From positions 72,076 through 136,075 of the forward strand of contig NZ_JBBHDV010000009.1 in assembly GCF_037478135.1 (NCBI RefSeq): a stretch of 64,000 bases of DNA, read 5' to 3'. This document shows positions 32,879-40,842 of this stretch, one piece after another. How positions within the stretch are numbered: position 1 is the stretch's first letter; each line of letters begins with the position of its first letter. A program made the translations under genes and the position numbers. The notes under the pieces were generated by a model that saw only the letters and a program-made list of their open reading frames with translations, did not search any database and was not told the origin of the DNA. This DNA is from Denitratimonas sp037478135. Its GTDB lineage: Bacteria; Pseudomonadota; Gammaproteobacteria; Xanthomonadales; Xanthomonadaceae.

Positions 32879-35797
32879 ATGAAACCACGTTGCCACCTCC
32901 CCATTCCGGCGCGATGTCTCACGCTTGCGTGGGTTTTCTGCACCACCGCCGCATGGGCGGTGACCCCGCCGCAGACACCGGCACCTCCACCGTCGGATTA
33001 CACGCAGCACCCCGGCCTTCAGGATCGGATTGATCCAAGAAAAACCGCCCACGTCCAGAGCGAACCCTTGCCGCCCGAGCATCGGCCACCCCGCTTCGGC
33101 GACGGGATTTACCAGCAACTGGACTACAGCCGCCCGCTTCCGGCACCGGCGCAGGCCAAGGGCGGATGCGACATCGCGCAATTCGCCGACGCCACCCCGG
33201 CCACGATCGTCAGCGTCGTGCAGGCCGCCACCGTCGGATGCGTCAATGAAAACTTCAGCGCCAGCGGGGCACTGGATCAGGCCACCTTCACCGAAGCGAA
33301 AATGACCGCCGTGGCGAGCGCCTATCTGGCGGCCGCGCAGAACTATCCCGGCAACAACAGCACGCAGATCACCCAGCTGATCATGTTCCTTCGCACCGGC
33401 TACTACGCCGGCGACCGCAGCGCGCTGAACTTCGACACCGCCGCCTTCCGCAGTGTGCTGAAGAGCGCCATCCGGACCTTCGGCGAGCGTGTCCGTGTGA
33501 ACAATTTCCCGGCATCGGCCGAACATGGCTATGCGCTCCGGGATTCGCTGATCCTCGTCCGGGCGGTGGATGCCATCACCGAAAATTTCGACACCATGGC
33601 CAGCGTGCTGAACCACTACGACAGCGCGAGCTATCGCGGCATTTTCGAAATGCGCGGCGCCGTCAGCCAGGTCCACATCCTTTCCTACAACCTGCAATGG
33701 GAACCGGACAGCGAAGCCCACATGATCGTCGACGACCAAGGCTTCCGTGAGGCGCTGCGCGACTTTGTCCGCGACAACTGCCCGACCGATTGCGATCTGG
33801 GCCAGACCTCGTACCTGATCACCGATGCGGCCTATGAACTGGGAAGATTCCTCCGGATCACCAGCGATGCCACATTCCGCCAGGAAACGCGCGATCTGGT
33901 CAAATCCCTGACCACGCTCTATTCGCTGGAGAACCACGCCAACGTCTTCCTGAAACTGGCCGAGATGGTGCACTGGTACGACAGCGCCAACTGCGCCTGG
34001 TATGGCCCCGGCGTGTGCACCGCGATGCAGGATCTGCAGGACATGATCCTGCCGCCATCGCAGGCCCGTGTGTGTCATAACGGAAAACTCCGCATCCGCA
34101 ACCACGACCTGAGCAGCACCCGGCTGGACTTCATCTGCGAATCGTTGCAACAGCAGAAGGACGCCTTCCTGACGCTGATGGCGGTGAGCGAAGACCAGCC
34201 GGTGGCCAATGACCACAACGACACGCTGGAAGTGGTGATTTTCAAGGACCAGGGCCACTACACCAGCTACTCCACCACCTTCTTCGGCAACAGCACCAAC
34301 AACGGCGGCATCTATCTGGAAGGCAACCCCGCCACGCCGGGCAATATCCCGCGTTTCATCACCTTCATCGCACCCAGCAACTGGACCCGGCCAGCCGGCG
34401 TCTGGGAGCCGTGGAACCTGCACCACGAGTACACCCACTATCTGGACGGGCGCTACAACTTCCACGGCGGCTTCAGCGCGCTGCCGGGTACCGCGCCGTA
34501 TTCGGCGGTGTGGTTCACCGAGGGCGTGGGCGAGTACATGGCGCAGTTCTTCCTGAGCAACCTGCCGGCCTCGCAGTTCCCGGCGCTGGCCGATGCGATG
34601 GCGCTGTCGTTCCTGGCCCGCAACGACGAAAGCGTCTGGTATGTCGGTAACGAACCCACACGCAATGTGCCGCTGTCGACGGTGTTCAACAACCAGTACA
34701 GCACCAGCCCGCAGGACAACATCTACGTCTGGGGCTATCTGGCCACGCGCTTCATGTTCGAACGCCACCGTTCCGATATCGACGCGATGCTGGCGCTGGC
34801 CCGGGTCGGCGACTACGCGCCCGGCTACCGCACCTGGCTCGACAACGTGCGCAACGGCAAGGATCAGGAATTCCGCAGCTGGCTGGACTGCTATCTGCTC
34901 AACACCGGCGACACCGTGCCCTGCAATCAGGATGTGGCGATGCGTCTGTTCAAGGATGATTTCGAAGGCGCGCCGCCACCGCCCGAGCCTGAGCACATTC
35001 CGGTGAATCTGCCGCTGTGCGCTTCCAGCAGCCAGCTGGGCAATGCCTGCAAGGTCGAAGGCTTGCAGGTTTCAGGAAGTGGCACGGCCTGGCTTTCCAT
35101 CCTGCCGCCGGCCAATGCCAGCCGACTGTGGATCAAGACCCGCAACGGCATGGGCGATGTCGACCTGTACGTGGCAGCTTCACCCACGTGGCCGTATCCG
35201 GGAACACCGGACACCTTCAATTCCACCGAAGATGGCAACACCGAAGCGGTGCAGATCGATGCGCCGGGCAATGTCTGGCACAACATCGGTCTGCACGCCA
35301 AGAACCAGGACTATTTCTCCGGCGTCGACATCTACGCCTACTGGCTGCTTGATGGGGAAGAAGACATCGACCCGTCCTTCGGCGACCCGGTGGATCCTGA
35401 AGACCCCGAAGATCCGGAACAGCCCGACATCCCGGACCTGCCCGAATGTGAAGAAGCCGCCACGCCCACTCTCCGTGACGGTTGCAAGATCAGCGGTTTC
35501 AGCCGCCCCGCCAGCAACCGCGCCTACGCCACCGTGTTCATTCCGCCGGGCACGGACACCACCGTGATCCGTGCCGTGGGTGGCAGCGGCGATGTGGACC
35601 TGTTCGGCAAGCGCGGAGGCTATCCCACCCCGGAAGACTTCGATGACGCATCCACGAACCCGGGCAACAACAAGATCATCACCCTGACATCGCCTGCCAG
35701 CGGCTGGTACAACCTTACCCTCCAAAGCAAGGATGGCCAGGGTTTCGATAACGTCACACTCTATGCGAGTTTTCCGACCGAAGAGCCCGCACCATGA
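32879..35797 (+). CDS. Secreted M9-family collagenase-type metalloprotease
   Basis: A 972-residue protein with a signal peptide (cleavage near residue 27), an M9N activator-like region (about 90-370), and the M9 catalytic domain with zinc motif HHEYTHYLDG (His516, Glu517, His520) and the downstream Glu552 in TEGVGEYMAQFF, the gluzincin pattern. Two C-terminal PPC domains follow (about 705-820 and 855-970; GDVDLYVAAS and GDVDLFGKRG), separated by an acidic Pro/Asp/Glu linker. A motif MRLFKDDFEG ends the protease part. AGGAAG precedes the ATG at 32879. It is an extracellular protease, likely acting on collagen-like or other proteins. Confidence 0.9.
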   Translation: MKPRCHLPIPARCLTLAWVFCTTAAWAVTPPQTPAPPPSDYTQHPGLQDRIDPRKTAHVQSEPLPPEHRPPRFGDGIYQQLDYSRPLPAPAQAKGGCDIAQFADATPATIVSVVQAATVGCVNENFSASGALDQATFTEAKMTAVASAYLAAAQNYPGNNSTQITQLIMFLRTGYYAGDRSALNFDTAAFRSVLKSAIRTFGERVRVNNFPASAEHGYALRDSLILVRAVDAITENFDTMASVLNHYDSASYRGIFEMRGAVSQVHILSYNLQWEPDSEAHMIVDDQGFREALRDFVRDNCPTDCDLGQTSYLITDAAYELGRFLRITSDATFRQETRDLVKSLTTLYSLENHANVFLKLAEMVHWYDSANCAWYGPGVCTAMQDLQDMILPPSQARVCHNGKLRIRNHDLSSTRLDFICESLQQQKDAFLTLMAVSEDQPVANDHNDTLEVVIFKDQGHYTSYSTTFFGNSTNNGGIYLEGNPATPGNIPRFITFIAPSNWTRPAGVWEPWNLHHEYTHYLDGRYNFHGGFSALPGTAPYSAVWFTEGVGEYMAQFFLSNLPASQFPALADAMALSFLARNDESVWYVGNEPTRNVPLSTVFNNQYSTSPQDNIYVWGYLATRFMFERHRSDIDAMLALARVGDYAPGYRTWLDNVRNGKDQEFRSWLDCYLLNTGDTVPCNQDVAMRLFKDDFEGAPPPPEPEHIPVNLPLCASSSQLGNACKVEGLQVSGSGTAWLSILPPANASRLWIKTRNGMGDVDLYVAASPTWPYPGTPDTFNSTEDGNTEAVQIDAPGNVWHNIGLHAKNQDYFSGVDIYAYWLLDGEEDIDPSFGDPVDPEDPEDPEQPDIPDLPECEEAATPTLRDGCKISGFSRPASNRAYATVFIPPGTDTTVIRAVGGSGDVDLFGKRGGYPTPEDFDDASTNPGNNKIITLTSPASGWYNLTLQSKDGQGFDNVTLYASFPTEEPAP

Positions 35798-35849
35798 GCA
35801 CCTGATTTGCCCCCAACCTGCGCGTTCGGCACACTTGCGCGCGCAGAGC

Positions 35850-35888
35850 AGCCCGGTGCGTTCCCCTGCGCACCGGGCTTTTTTTTTG
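35850..35888 (+). terminator. Rho-independent terminator after the collagenase gene
   Basis: AGCCCGGTGCG and CGCACCGGGCT form an 11-bp stem with a short loop, followed by nine Ts. It is 52 bp after the stop and is the strongest terminator in the window; it would isolate purD from the protease gene, so purD needs its own promoter. Confidence 0.92.
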
Positions 35889-35947
35889 GCCTTCGCCGCG
35901 CGTGCCTCCGGTCGGCACCGCTGCGGCACCACCCGGGAAACCTCCAC

Positions 35948-37231
35948 ATGAAAATCCTCGTCATCGGTTCCGGCGGGCGCGAACACGCGCTGGCGTGGAA
36001 GCTGGCGCAGTCGCCGCGTGCCAGCGAAATCCTCGTCGCACCGGGCAATGCCGGCACCGCGCATGAAGCCAAATGCCGCAATGTGGCAGTGAAGGCCGAC
36101 GATATCGACGGCTTGCTGGCGCTGGCGCAGCGCGAAAACGTGGCGCTGACCGTGGTCGGGCCGGAGGCGCCGCTGGTGGCCGGCGTGGTGGACCGTTTCC
36201 GTGCCGCCGGGCTGCGCGTGTTCGGCCCGAGCGCTGCCGCCGCGCAACTGGAAGGCAGCAAGGCCTTCGCCAAGGATTTTCTTGCACGGCACGGCATTCC
36301 GACCGCGTTCTACGCGGTGCATACCGAAGTCGAGGCTGCACTGGCCTATCTGCGTGAAAAGGGCGCACCGATTGTCATCAAGGCCGATGGCCTGGCCGCC
36401 GGCAAGGGCGTGATCGTGGCGCTGACGCTGGCCGAGGCCGAGGCGGCGGTGCGCGACATGCTCGAAGACAATGCCTTCGGCGATGCCGGCGCGCGGGTGG
36501 TGATCGAGGAATTCCTCGAAGGCGAGGAAGCCAGCTTCATTTCGATGGTCGACGGCCGCCACGCACTGCCGATGGCCACCAGCCAGGACCACAAGCGCGT
36601 CGGTGATGGCGATACCGGCCCCAACACCGGCGGCATGGGCGCCTATTCACCGGCACCGGTAGTGACCCCGGAGATCCACGCCAGGATCATGCGCGAGGTG
36701 GTGGAGCCGACCGTTGCCGGCATGGCCACCGATGGCGTGCCGTTCACCGGGTTCCTCTATGCGGGGCTGATGATCGATGCCAGCGGCGCACCGAAAGTGA
36801 TCGAGTTCAATGTGCGTTTCGGCGATCCGGAAACCCAGCCGGTGCTGATGCGCCTTGCTTCGGATCTGGTCGATCTGGTTGAAGCCGGCATTGATGGTCG
36901 CCTGGACCAGCTGCAGGCCGAATGGGATGCACGCCCCGCATTGGGCGTGGTGATGGCGTCACGCCCGTATCCGGACAGTCCGGTGACCGGTGATGTCATC
37001 ACTGGGCTGGATTCGCTGCCCGATGATGTCAAGGCATTCCACGCCGGCACCACGCTGGATGCGCAGGGCCGTGTACTGAGCGCCGGCGGCCGGGTGCTGT
37101 GCGTCACCGCGCTGGGGGACTCGGTATGGGATGCGCAACGCCGTGCCCACGCCGGCGTGGACGCGATCAGCTGGGCCCACGCCTTCCACCGCCGCGACAT
37201 CGGCTGGCGCGCGATCGCGCGCGAAGGTTGA
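35948..37231 (+). CDS. purD: Phosphoribosylamine-glycine ligase
   Basis: A 427-residue GAR synthetase: N-terminal MKILVIGSGGREHALAWKLAQS, PGNAGTA, ATP-grasp with IKADGLAAGKGV, the conserved DHKRVGDGDTGPNTGGMGAYSP, and EFNVRFGDPETQ. It catalyses the second step of purine synthesis. The ATG at 35948 gives the standard length; the frame continues upstream through the terminator and is not used. After it, 37232-37468 shows no gene. Confidence 0.97.
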   Translation: MKILVIGSGGREHALAWKLAQSPRASEILVAPGNAGTAHEAKCRNVAVKADDIDGLLALAQRENVALTVVGPEAPLVAGVVDRFRAAGLRVFGPSAAAAQLEGSKAFAKDFLARHGIPTAFYAVHTEVEAALAYLREKGAPIVIKADGLAAGKGVIVALTLAEAEAAVRDMLEDNAFGDAGARVVIEEFLEGEEASFISMVDGRHALPMATSQDHKRVGDGDTGPNTGGMGAYSPAPVVTPEIHARIMREVVEPTVAGMATDGVPFTGFLYAGLMIDASGAPKVIEFNVRFGDPETQPVLMRLASDLVDLVEAGIDGRLDQLQAEWDARPALGVVMASRPYPDSPVTGDVITGLDSLPDDVKAFHAGTTLDAQGRVLSAGGRVLCVTALGDSVWDAQRRAHAGVDAISWAHAFHRRDIGWRAIAREG

Positions 37232-37468
37232 ATCCTACGCCTAGTACATCGCGCACCCGAACGGGGGGCGCGATTACCGGGGCCGTCCTGCATACGCTCG
37301 CCGCACCTCCCAACATCACAGTTAAAACCCGTTCCCAGCCGAAACCCCGGCTTCGCAATCCATCGCTTCAACCCCGGCTTGAAGGCCTCGACCAGCGAAG
37401 CCGCGCCATCCACCCCTGCCCCTACAATGCCGTTTCCGCAGCCACACAGGTACATCCCGGTGAATGAC

Positions 37469-38347
37469 ATGGAATCCGCGCCGCATCACGCCAGAACCCG
37501 CATCCTGCCTCTGGCCCTGCTGATGATTGCAATGGCACTGCTCGGCGGCTGTGCCGGCGTATTATCCAGTTACGGCGACCGCAGCGGGCATTCCAGCAGC
37601 GTGGTCGATTTCCTCTACCCGAAGGGCACGCCGTTCGAGCCGGTCGAACCGGGCACGCCACGGATTCCGCTGCCGGCGCGGGTCGGATTGATGTTTGTAC
37701 CCTCGTCCAGCAGCCCGCCCGGGCTCACCGTCGCCAACCGCGAGCAATTGCTGGAAAAGGTGCGCCACGCATTCCGCGAACAGGACTTCATTGAACGCAT
37801 TGAGATCGTGCCCGACAGCTATCTGCGCCGTGGCGGCGGCTTCGACAACCTCGAGCAGATCGCACGGATGCATGGCCTGGATCTGGTCGCGCTGGTGTCC
37901 TACGACCAGATCAGCCAGCGCAACGAAACCGGCGCCTCGTTCCTGTACTGGACCATCATCGGCGCCTACACGATCCCGGCCACGCGCAACCAGGTCAGCA
38001 CGTTTGTCGAAACCACGGTGTTCGATATCCGCAGCCACGCGCTGCTGCTGCGCGCACCCGGACAGGATCAGCGCGACCTCCAGTCCACCGGCGTGCGTTC
38101 GGACGAGCGCCGCGAAACCCTGGCGCGGGCCAGCTTCAACGCGGCGGTGGACGACATGATCCCGAAGCTGGACAGCGCGATCCGCGAATTCGCCATGCGT
38201 GCAGGCGAGGATGGCCGTGCCGAGCTGTACGACCGGCGCAGCGGTGATGCATGGCGTGGCAAATCAGGCGGCGGGAGCATCGGAACATGGGAACTGGCCC
38301 TGCTGCTGGGCGCACTGGCGCTGATGCTGGCCTCGCGCCGGCGCTGA
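37469..38347 (+). CDS. Rhombotarget lipoprotein with GlyGly-CTERM tail
   Basis: A 292-residue protein with two sorting signals. At the N-terminus is a lipoprotein signal peptide (lipobox LLGGCAG, Cys about residue 28). At the C-terminus is a GlyGly-CTERM: a Gly-rich motif (SGGGSIGTWEL), a hydrophobic helix and a basic end (ASRRR). The body has VGLMFVPSSSS, LEKVRHAFREQDFIERIEIVPD and ETTVFDIRSHALLLRAPG, matching the rhombotarget lipoprotein family that accompanies rhombosortase. A GTG at 37460 is an alternative start. The following rhombosortase gene overlaps it by 61 bp. Confidence 0.85.
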   Translation: MESAPHHARTRILPLALLMIAMALLGGCAGVLSSYGDRSGHSSSVVDFLYPKGTPFEPVEPGTPRIPLPARVGLMFVPSSSSPPGLTVANREQLLEKVRHAFREQDFIERIEIVPDSYLRRGGGFDNLEQIARMHGLDLVALVSYDQISQRNETGASFLYWTIIGAYTIPATRNQVSTFVETTVFDIRSHALLLRAPGQDQRDLQSTGVRSDERRETLARASFNAAVDDMIPKLDSAIREFAMRAGEDGRAELYDRRSGDAWRGKSGGGSIGTWELALLLGALALMLASRRR

Positions 38348-38862
38348 TCGTCGCCAGCACCAGCATCGCGCTGGCGCTGGCCAGCCTGTGGTGGCCCGGC
38401 GCCTTTGACCTGCTGGTACTGGAGCGCGGCCAACTGGCACGCGGCCAGCTCTGGCGCCTGTGGAGCGGGCATCTGGCGCATATCGATGCTCCGCACGCCG
38501 CACTGAACCTGGCCGGTGCCGGCCTGCTCGCATTGATCGCCCGGCGCCGGCATGAACTGGATGCGCTGCTGCGCGCCAGTGCGCTGATGATGCCGCTGCT
38601 GTCCGTCGCTTTGTTGTTTCTGATGCCGTCGCAGCAGGCTTATGCCGGCCTGTCCGGCCTGCTGCACGGCTGCGCCGCCTGGCTGCTGATACGCCGTGGC
38701 GGCTGGATCGGCGCCGCCGGGCTGCTACTGATCGCGCTGAAACTGCTGCTGGAAAGCCTGCCCGGTTATCCCGTGCAGCACGGGTTCCCGGTGGTACTCG
38801 AGGCGCACCGTGCCGGTGCGCTGATCGGACTGCTTGTCGGCCTGTTCCGAAAACGTGGCTGA
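38287..38862 (+). CDS. Rhombosortase (rhomboid-family intramembrane protease)
   Basis: A 191-residue membrane protein with about six helices. The rhomboid serine site is AGLSGLLHG (Ser123), the catalytic His is in LEAHRAGALIG (His174), and the helix-2 motif HIDAPHAALNLAG is present, as is the rhombosortase-type LARGQLWRLWSGHLAH. Rhombosortases are thought to cleave GlyGly-CTERM tails of secreted proteins. The ATG at 38287 lies inside the sequence coding for the partner's sorting tail. An in-frame ATG at 38251 would add 12 residues. Confidence 0.87.
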   Translation: MGTGPAAGRTGADAGLAPALIVASTSIALALASLWWPGAFDLLVLERGQLARGQLWRLWSGHLAHIDAPHAALNLAGAGLLALIARRRHELDALLRASALMMPLLSVALLFLMPSQQAYAGLSGLLHGCAAWLLIRRGGWIGAAGLLLIALKLLLESLPGYPVQHGFPVVLEAHRAGALIGLLVGLFRKRG

Positions 38863-38895
38863 GCCTCCAGACAGCATCACAGCGAACCGCAACAA

Positions 38896-38980
38896 GTAGC
38901 CCGGGTAACGCATAGCCGCACCCGGGGTGGGCTTTACCGGAGATTCCAGCCCCGGGTGCGCTGCGCTTGCCCGGGCTACG
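38896..38980. repeat. GTAGCCCGGGT-type inverted repeat
   Basis: An 85-bp element bounded by GTAGCCCGGGTAACGC and GCGCTTGCCCGGGCTACG in inverted orientation, with CACCCGGGG and CCCCGGGTG as inner arms. It has the look of an intergenic palindromic (REP/MITE-like) repeat. It fills most of the 203-bp gap between the convergent rhombosortase and nfeD genes and could act as a transcription barrier. Confidence 0.75.
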
Positions 38981-39065
38981 TGGTTTGCTGCGAGGCCTGG
39001 CAGGGTTTCGTTGTTGTGATTAGCCTGCATCCCAAGCCGGCTCGCCAGCATCGCCGCAGCCATCG

Positions 39066-39506
39066 TCAATCCACCGGCACCACGCGCAGCAGCATGGTGT
39101 CGGCGGCGATCACGCGCACATTGGCGCCCAGCGGCAGGTCGGGCCCTTCGACCACCCAGTAGGCATCGTCGATGCGTACCTGGCCGCGGCCATTGATGAT
39201 CGGCTGCACCAGCGGCAGGGTGCGCCCGACCAATTGCGCCGAACGCCGGTTCAACAGCGGGCTGTCATTGCGCTCGACCCGCTGTCCGCGCAGTTTCCAG
39301 CCCAGACCGGCCGAGGCCAGCGCCAGCAGCGCGAACACGATGCACTGCGTCACCAGCCCCAGATCCGGCAGCAGCACCAGGATCAACGCCAGCGCGGCGG
39401 CGGCGAATCCCAGCCATAACAGAAAGGCGCCGGGCAACAGCGCTTCGGCGGCGAACAGTGCCAATGCCAGCCCTGCCCAGAACCATGCCGTTCCGATCCA
39501 TTCCAT
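39066..39506 (-). CDS. NfeD family membrane protein
   Basis: A 146-residue short NfeD: about three to four N-terminal membrane helices (MEWIGTAWFWAGLALALFAAEALLPG) and a C-terminal OB-fold domain (about 85-146, LVGRTLPLVQPIINGRGQVRIDDAYWVVEGPDLPLGANV). NfeD proteins pair with SPFH proteins; here it follows qmcA after 10 bp. The ATG at 39506 fits the family. Confidence 0.9.
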   Translation of the reverse strand: MEWIGTAWFWAGLALALFAAEALLPGAFLLWLGFAAAALALILVLLPDLGLVTQCIVFALLALASAGLGWKLRGQRVERNDSPLLNRRSAQLVGRTLPLVQPIINGRGQVRIDDAYWVVEGPDLPLGANVRVIAADTMLLRVVPVD

Positions 39507-39516
39507 CGCGCTTACC

Positions 39517-40509
39517 TCACTGCGGGCTGGCCGGGGGTGTCGGGTCGGTGGTGACACGCGGGACGCGCGGGCGCGCCGCTGCACCTTCGTTTGAAGATGT
39601 CGCTGCGGCCGCGTTGCCGGAAGCACGGGTCAGCTCGACGATGCCGGCCAGTGAACCCAGTACGCCGGTGGTTTCCATCGGCAGCAGCAGCGTCTTCTGG
39701 TTCGGCGAATCGGCGAAATCCTTCAGCGCTTCGACGTATTTTTGTGCGACGAAATAATTGATCGCCTGCACATCGCCCTGCGCGATGGCCTCGGACACCA
39801 TCGTGGTGGCGCGGGCCTCGGCTTCGGCCAGGCGCTCGCGTGCCTCGGCATCGCGGAACGCAGCTTCGCGCCGGCCTTCGGCATCCAGCACGGCAGCCTG
39901 CTTTTCGCCTTCGGCCTTGAGGATCGCGGCGGCGCGGAAGCCTTCGGCCTCCAGAATATTGGCGCGCTTTTCGCGCTCAGCCTTCATCTGCCGCGCCATC
40001 GAATCGATCAGGTCGCGCGGCGGCTGAATGTCCTTGATCTCGATGCGATTGACCTTCACGCCCCAGGGATGGGTGGCCTGATCGACCACCGCCAGCAGGC
40101 GCGAATTGATCTCGTCGCGCTTGGAGAGCGATTCGTCCAGGTCCATCGCGCCCAGCACGGTGCGGATGTTGGTCATGACGAGATTGAGGATGGCGACTTC
40201 CAGCTCGGCCACCTCGTAGGCCGCCTTGGCCGCATCCAGCACCTGGAAGAACACCACGCCATCCACCTTCACCACCGCGTTGTCGCGCGTGATGACGTCC
40301 TGGCTGGGCACATCCAGCACCTGCTCCATCATGTTCATGCGATGCCCGACCGCATCCACCCAAGGCACGATGAAACCCAGCCCGGGCGAGAGCGTGTGGG
40401 TGTAGCGACCGAAGCGCTGCACCGTGTATTCGAAGCCCTGCGGTACCGACTTCACGCCACGGAAGATCGAGATCACGACGAAGGCCAGCAGGATCCAGAC
40501 AAAAAACAT
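39517..40509 (-). CDS. qmcA: SPFH/stomatin-family membrane protein QmcA
   Basis: A 330-residue stomatin/prohibitin homologue: one N-terminal membrane helix, an SPFH domain (VPQGFEYTVQRFGRYTHTLSPGLGFIVPWVD), a coiled coil rich in Ala/Glu (MKAEREKRANILEAEGFR) and a C-terminal tail of Ala/Pro. Such proteins form large ring assemblies at the inner membrane and act with NfeD and FtsH-type functions. GGAG lies 8 nt before the ATG. Confidence 0.92.
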   Translation of the reverse strand: MFFVWILLAFVVISIFRGVKSVPQGFEYTVQRFGRYTHTLSPGLGFIVPWVDAVGHRMNMMEQVLDVPSQDVITRDNAVVKVDGVVFFQVLDAAKAAYEVAELEVAILNLVMTNIRTVLGAMDLDESLSKRDEINSRLLAVVDQATHPWGVKVNRIEIKDIQPPRDLIDSMARQMKAEREKRANILEAEGFRAAAILKAEGEKQAAVLDAEGRREAAFRDAEARERLAEAEARATTMVSEAIAQGDVQAINYFVAQKYVEALKDFADSPNQKTLLLPMETTGVLGSLAGIVELTRASGNAAAATSSNEGAAARPRVPRVTTDPTPPASPQ

Positions 40510-40842
40510 GTGAGGTGCTCCAACAAGGGTTGCCGAATCATAGAGCAGCGCCGCACGCGATTCGTGACATGCGGATGCGGGATGTCGCAGGTCAGCTCAA
40601 ACCGCGAAGCGGTGGAGCCGATCATTCACCCGCCCAAGTTGCCCGCCAGGCCGCTCGCGCAAGCCACCGTCGGCTCCGCGCCTGCGGCGCTTGAGCCGAC
40701 CTGGGTCAGCGCACCCCAAGGGGGCGCGACAAGCCAAAAATCACAGGCACAAAAAAGCCCCGCCGTGTGGCGGGGCTTGTCTTTTTCCTGATTGTCGACA
40801 GCGGTTCCGGCAGGTGCTGGTCCCGCCGGAACCTTGGTCGGA
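40510..40842. other. Intergenic region between the DUF11 and qmcA genes
   Basis: This 333-bp gap has no gene. It holds the promoter side of qmcA, a GC-rich stretch (about 40600-40740) with imperfect inverted segments around GGCTC and GAGCC, and the terminator of the giant DUF11 gene. Confidence 0.7.
40751..40786 (-). terminator. Rho-independent terminator of the giant DUF11 gene
   Basis: AGCCCCGCC and GGCGGGGCT make a 9-bp stem with a GTGT loop. On the minus strand it is followed by six Ts; the other side has CTTTTT, so it can work in both directions. It is 57 bp past the DUF11 stop codon. Confidence 0.9.
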
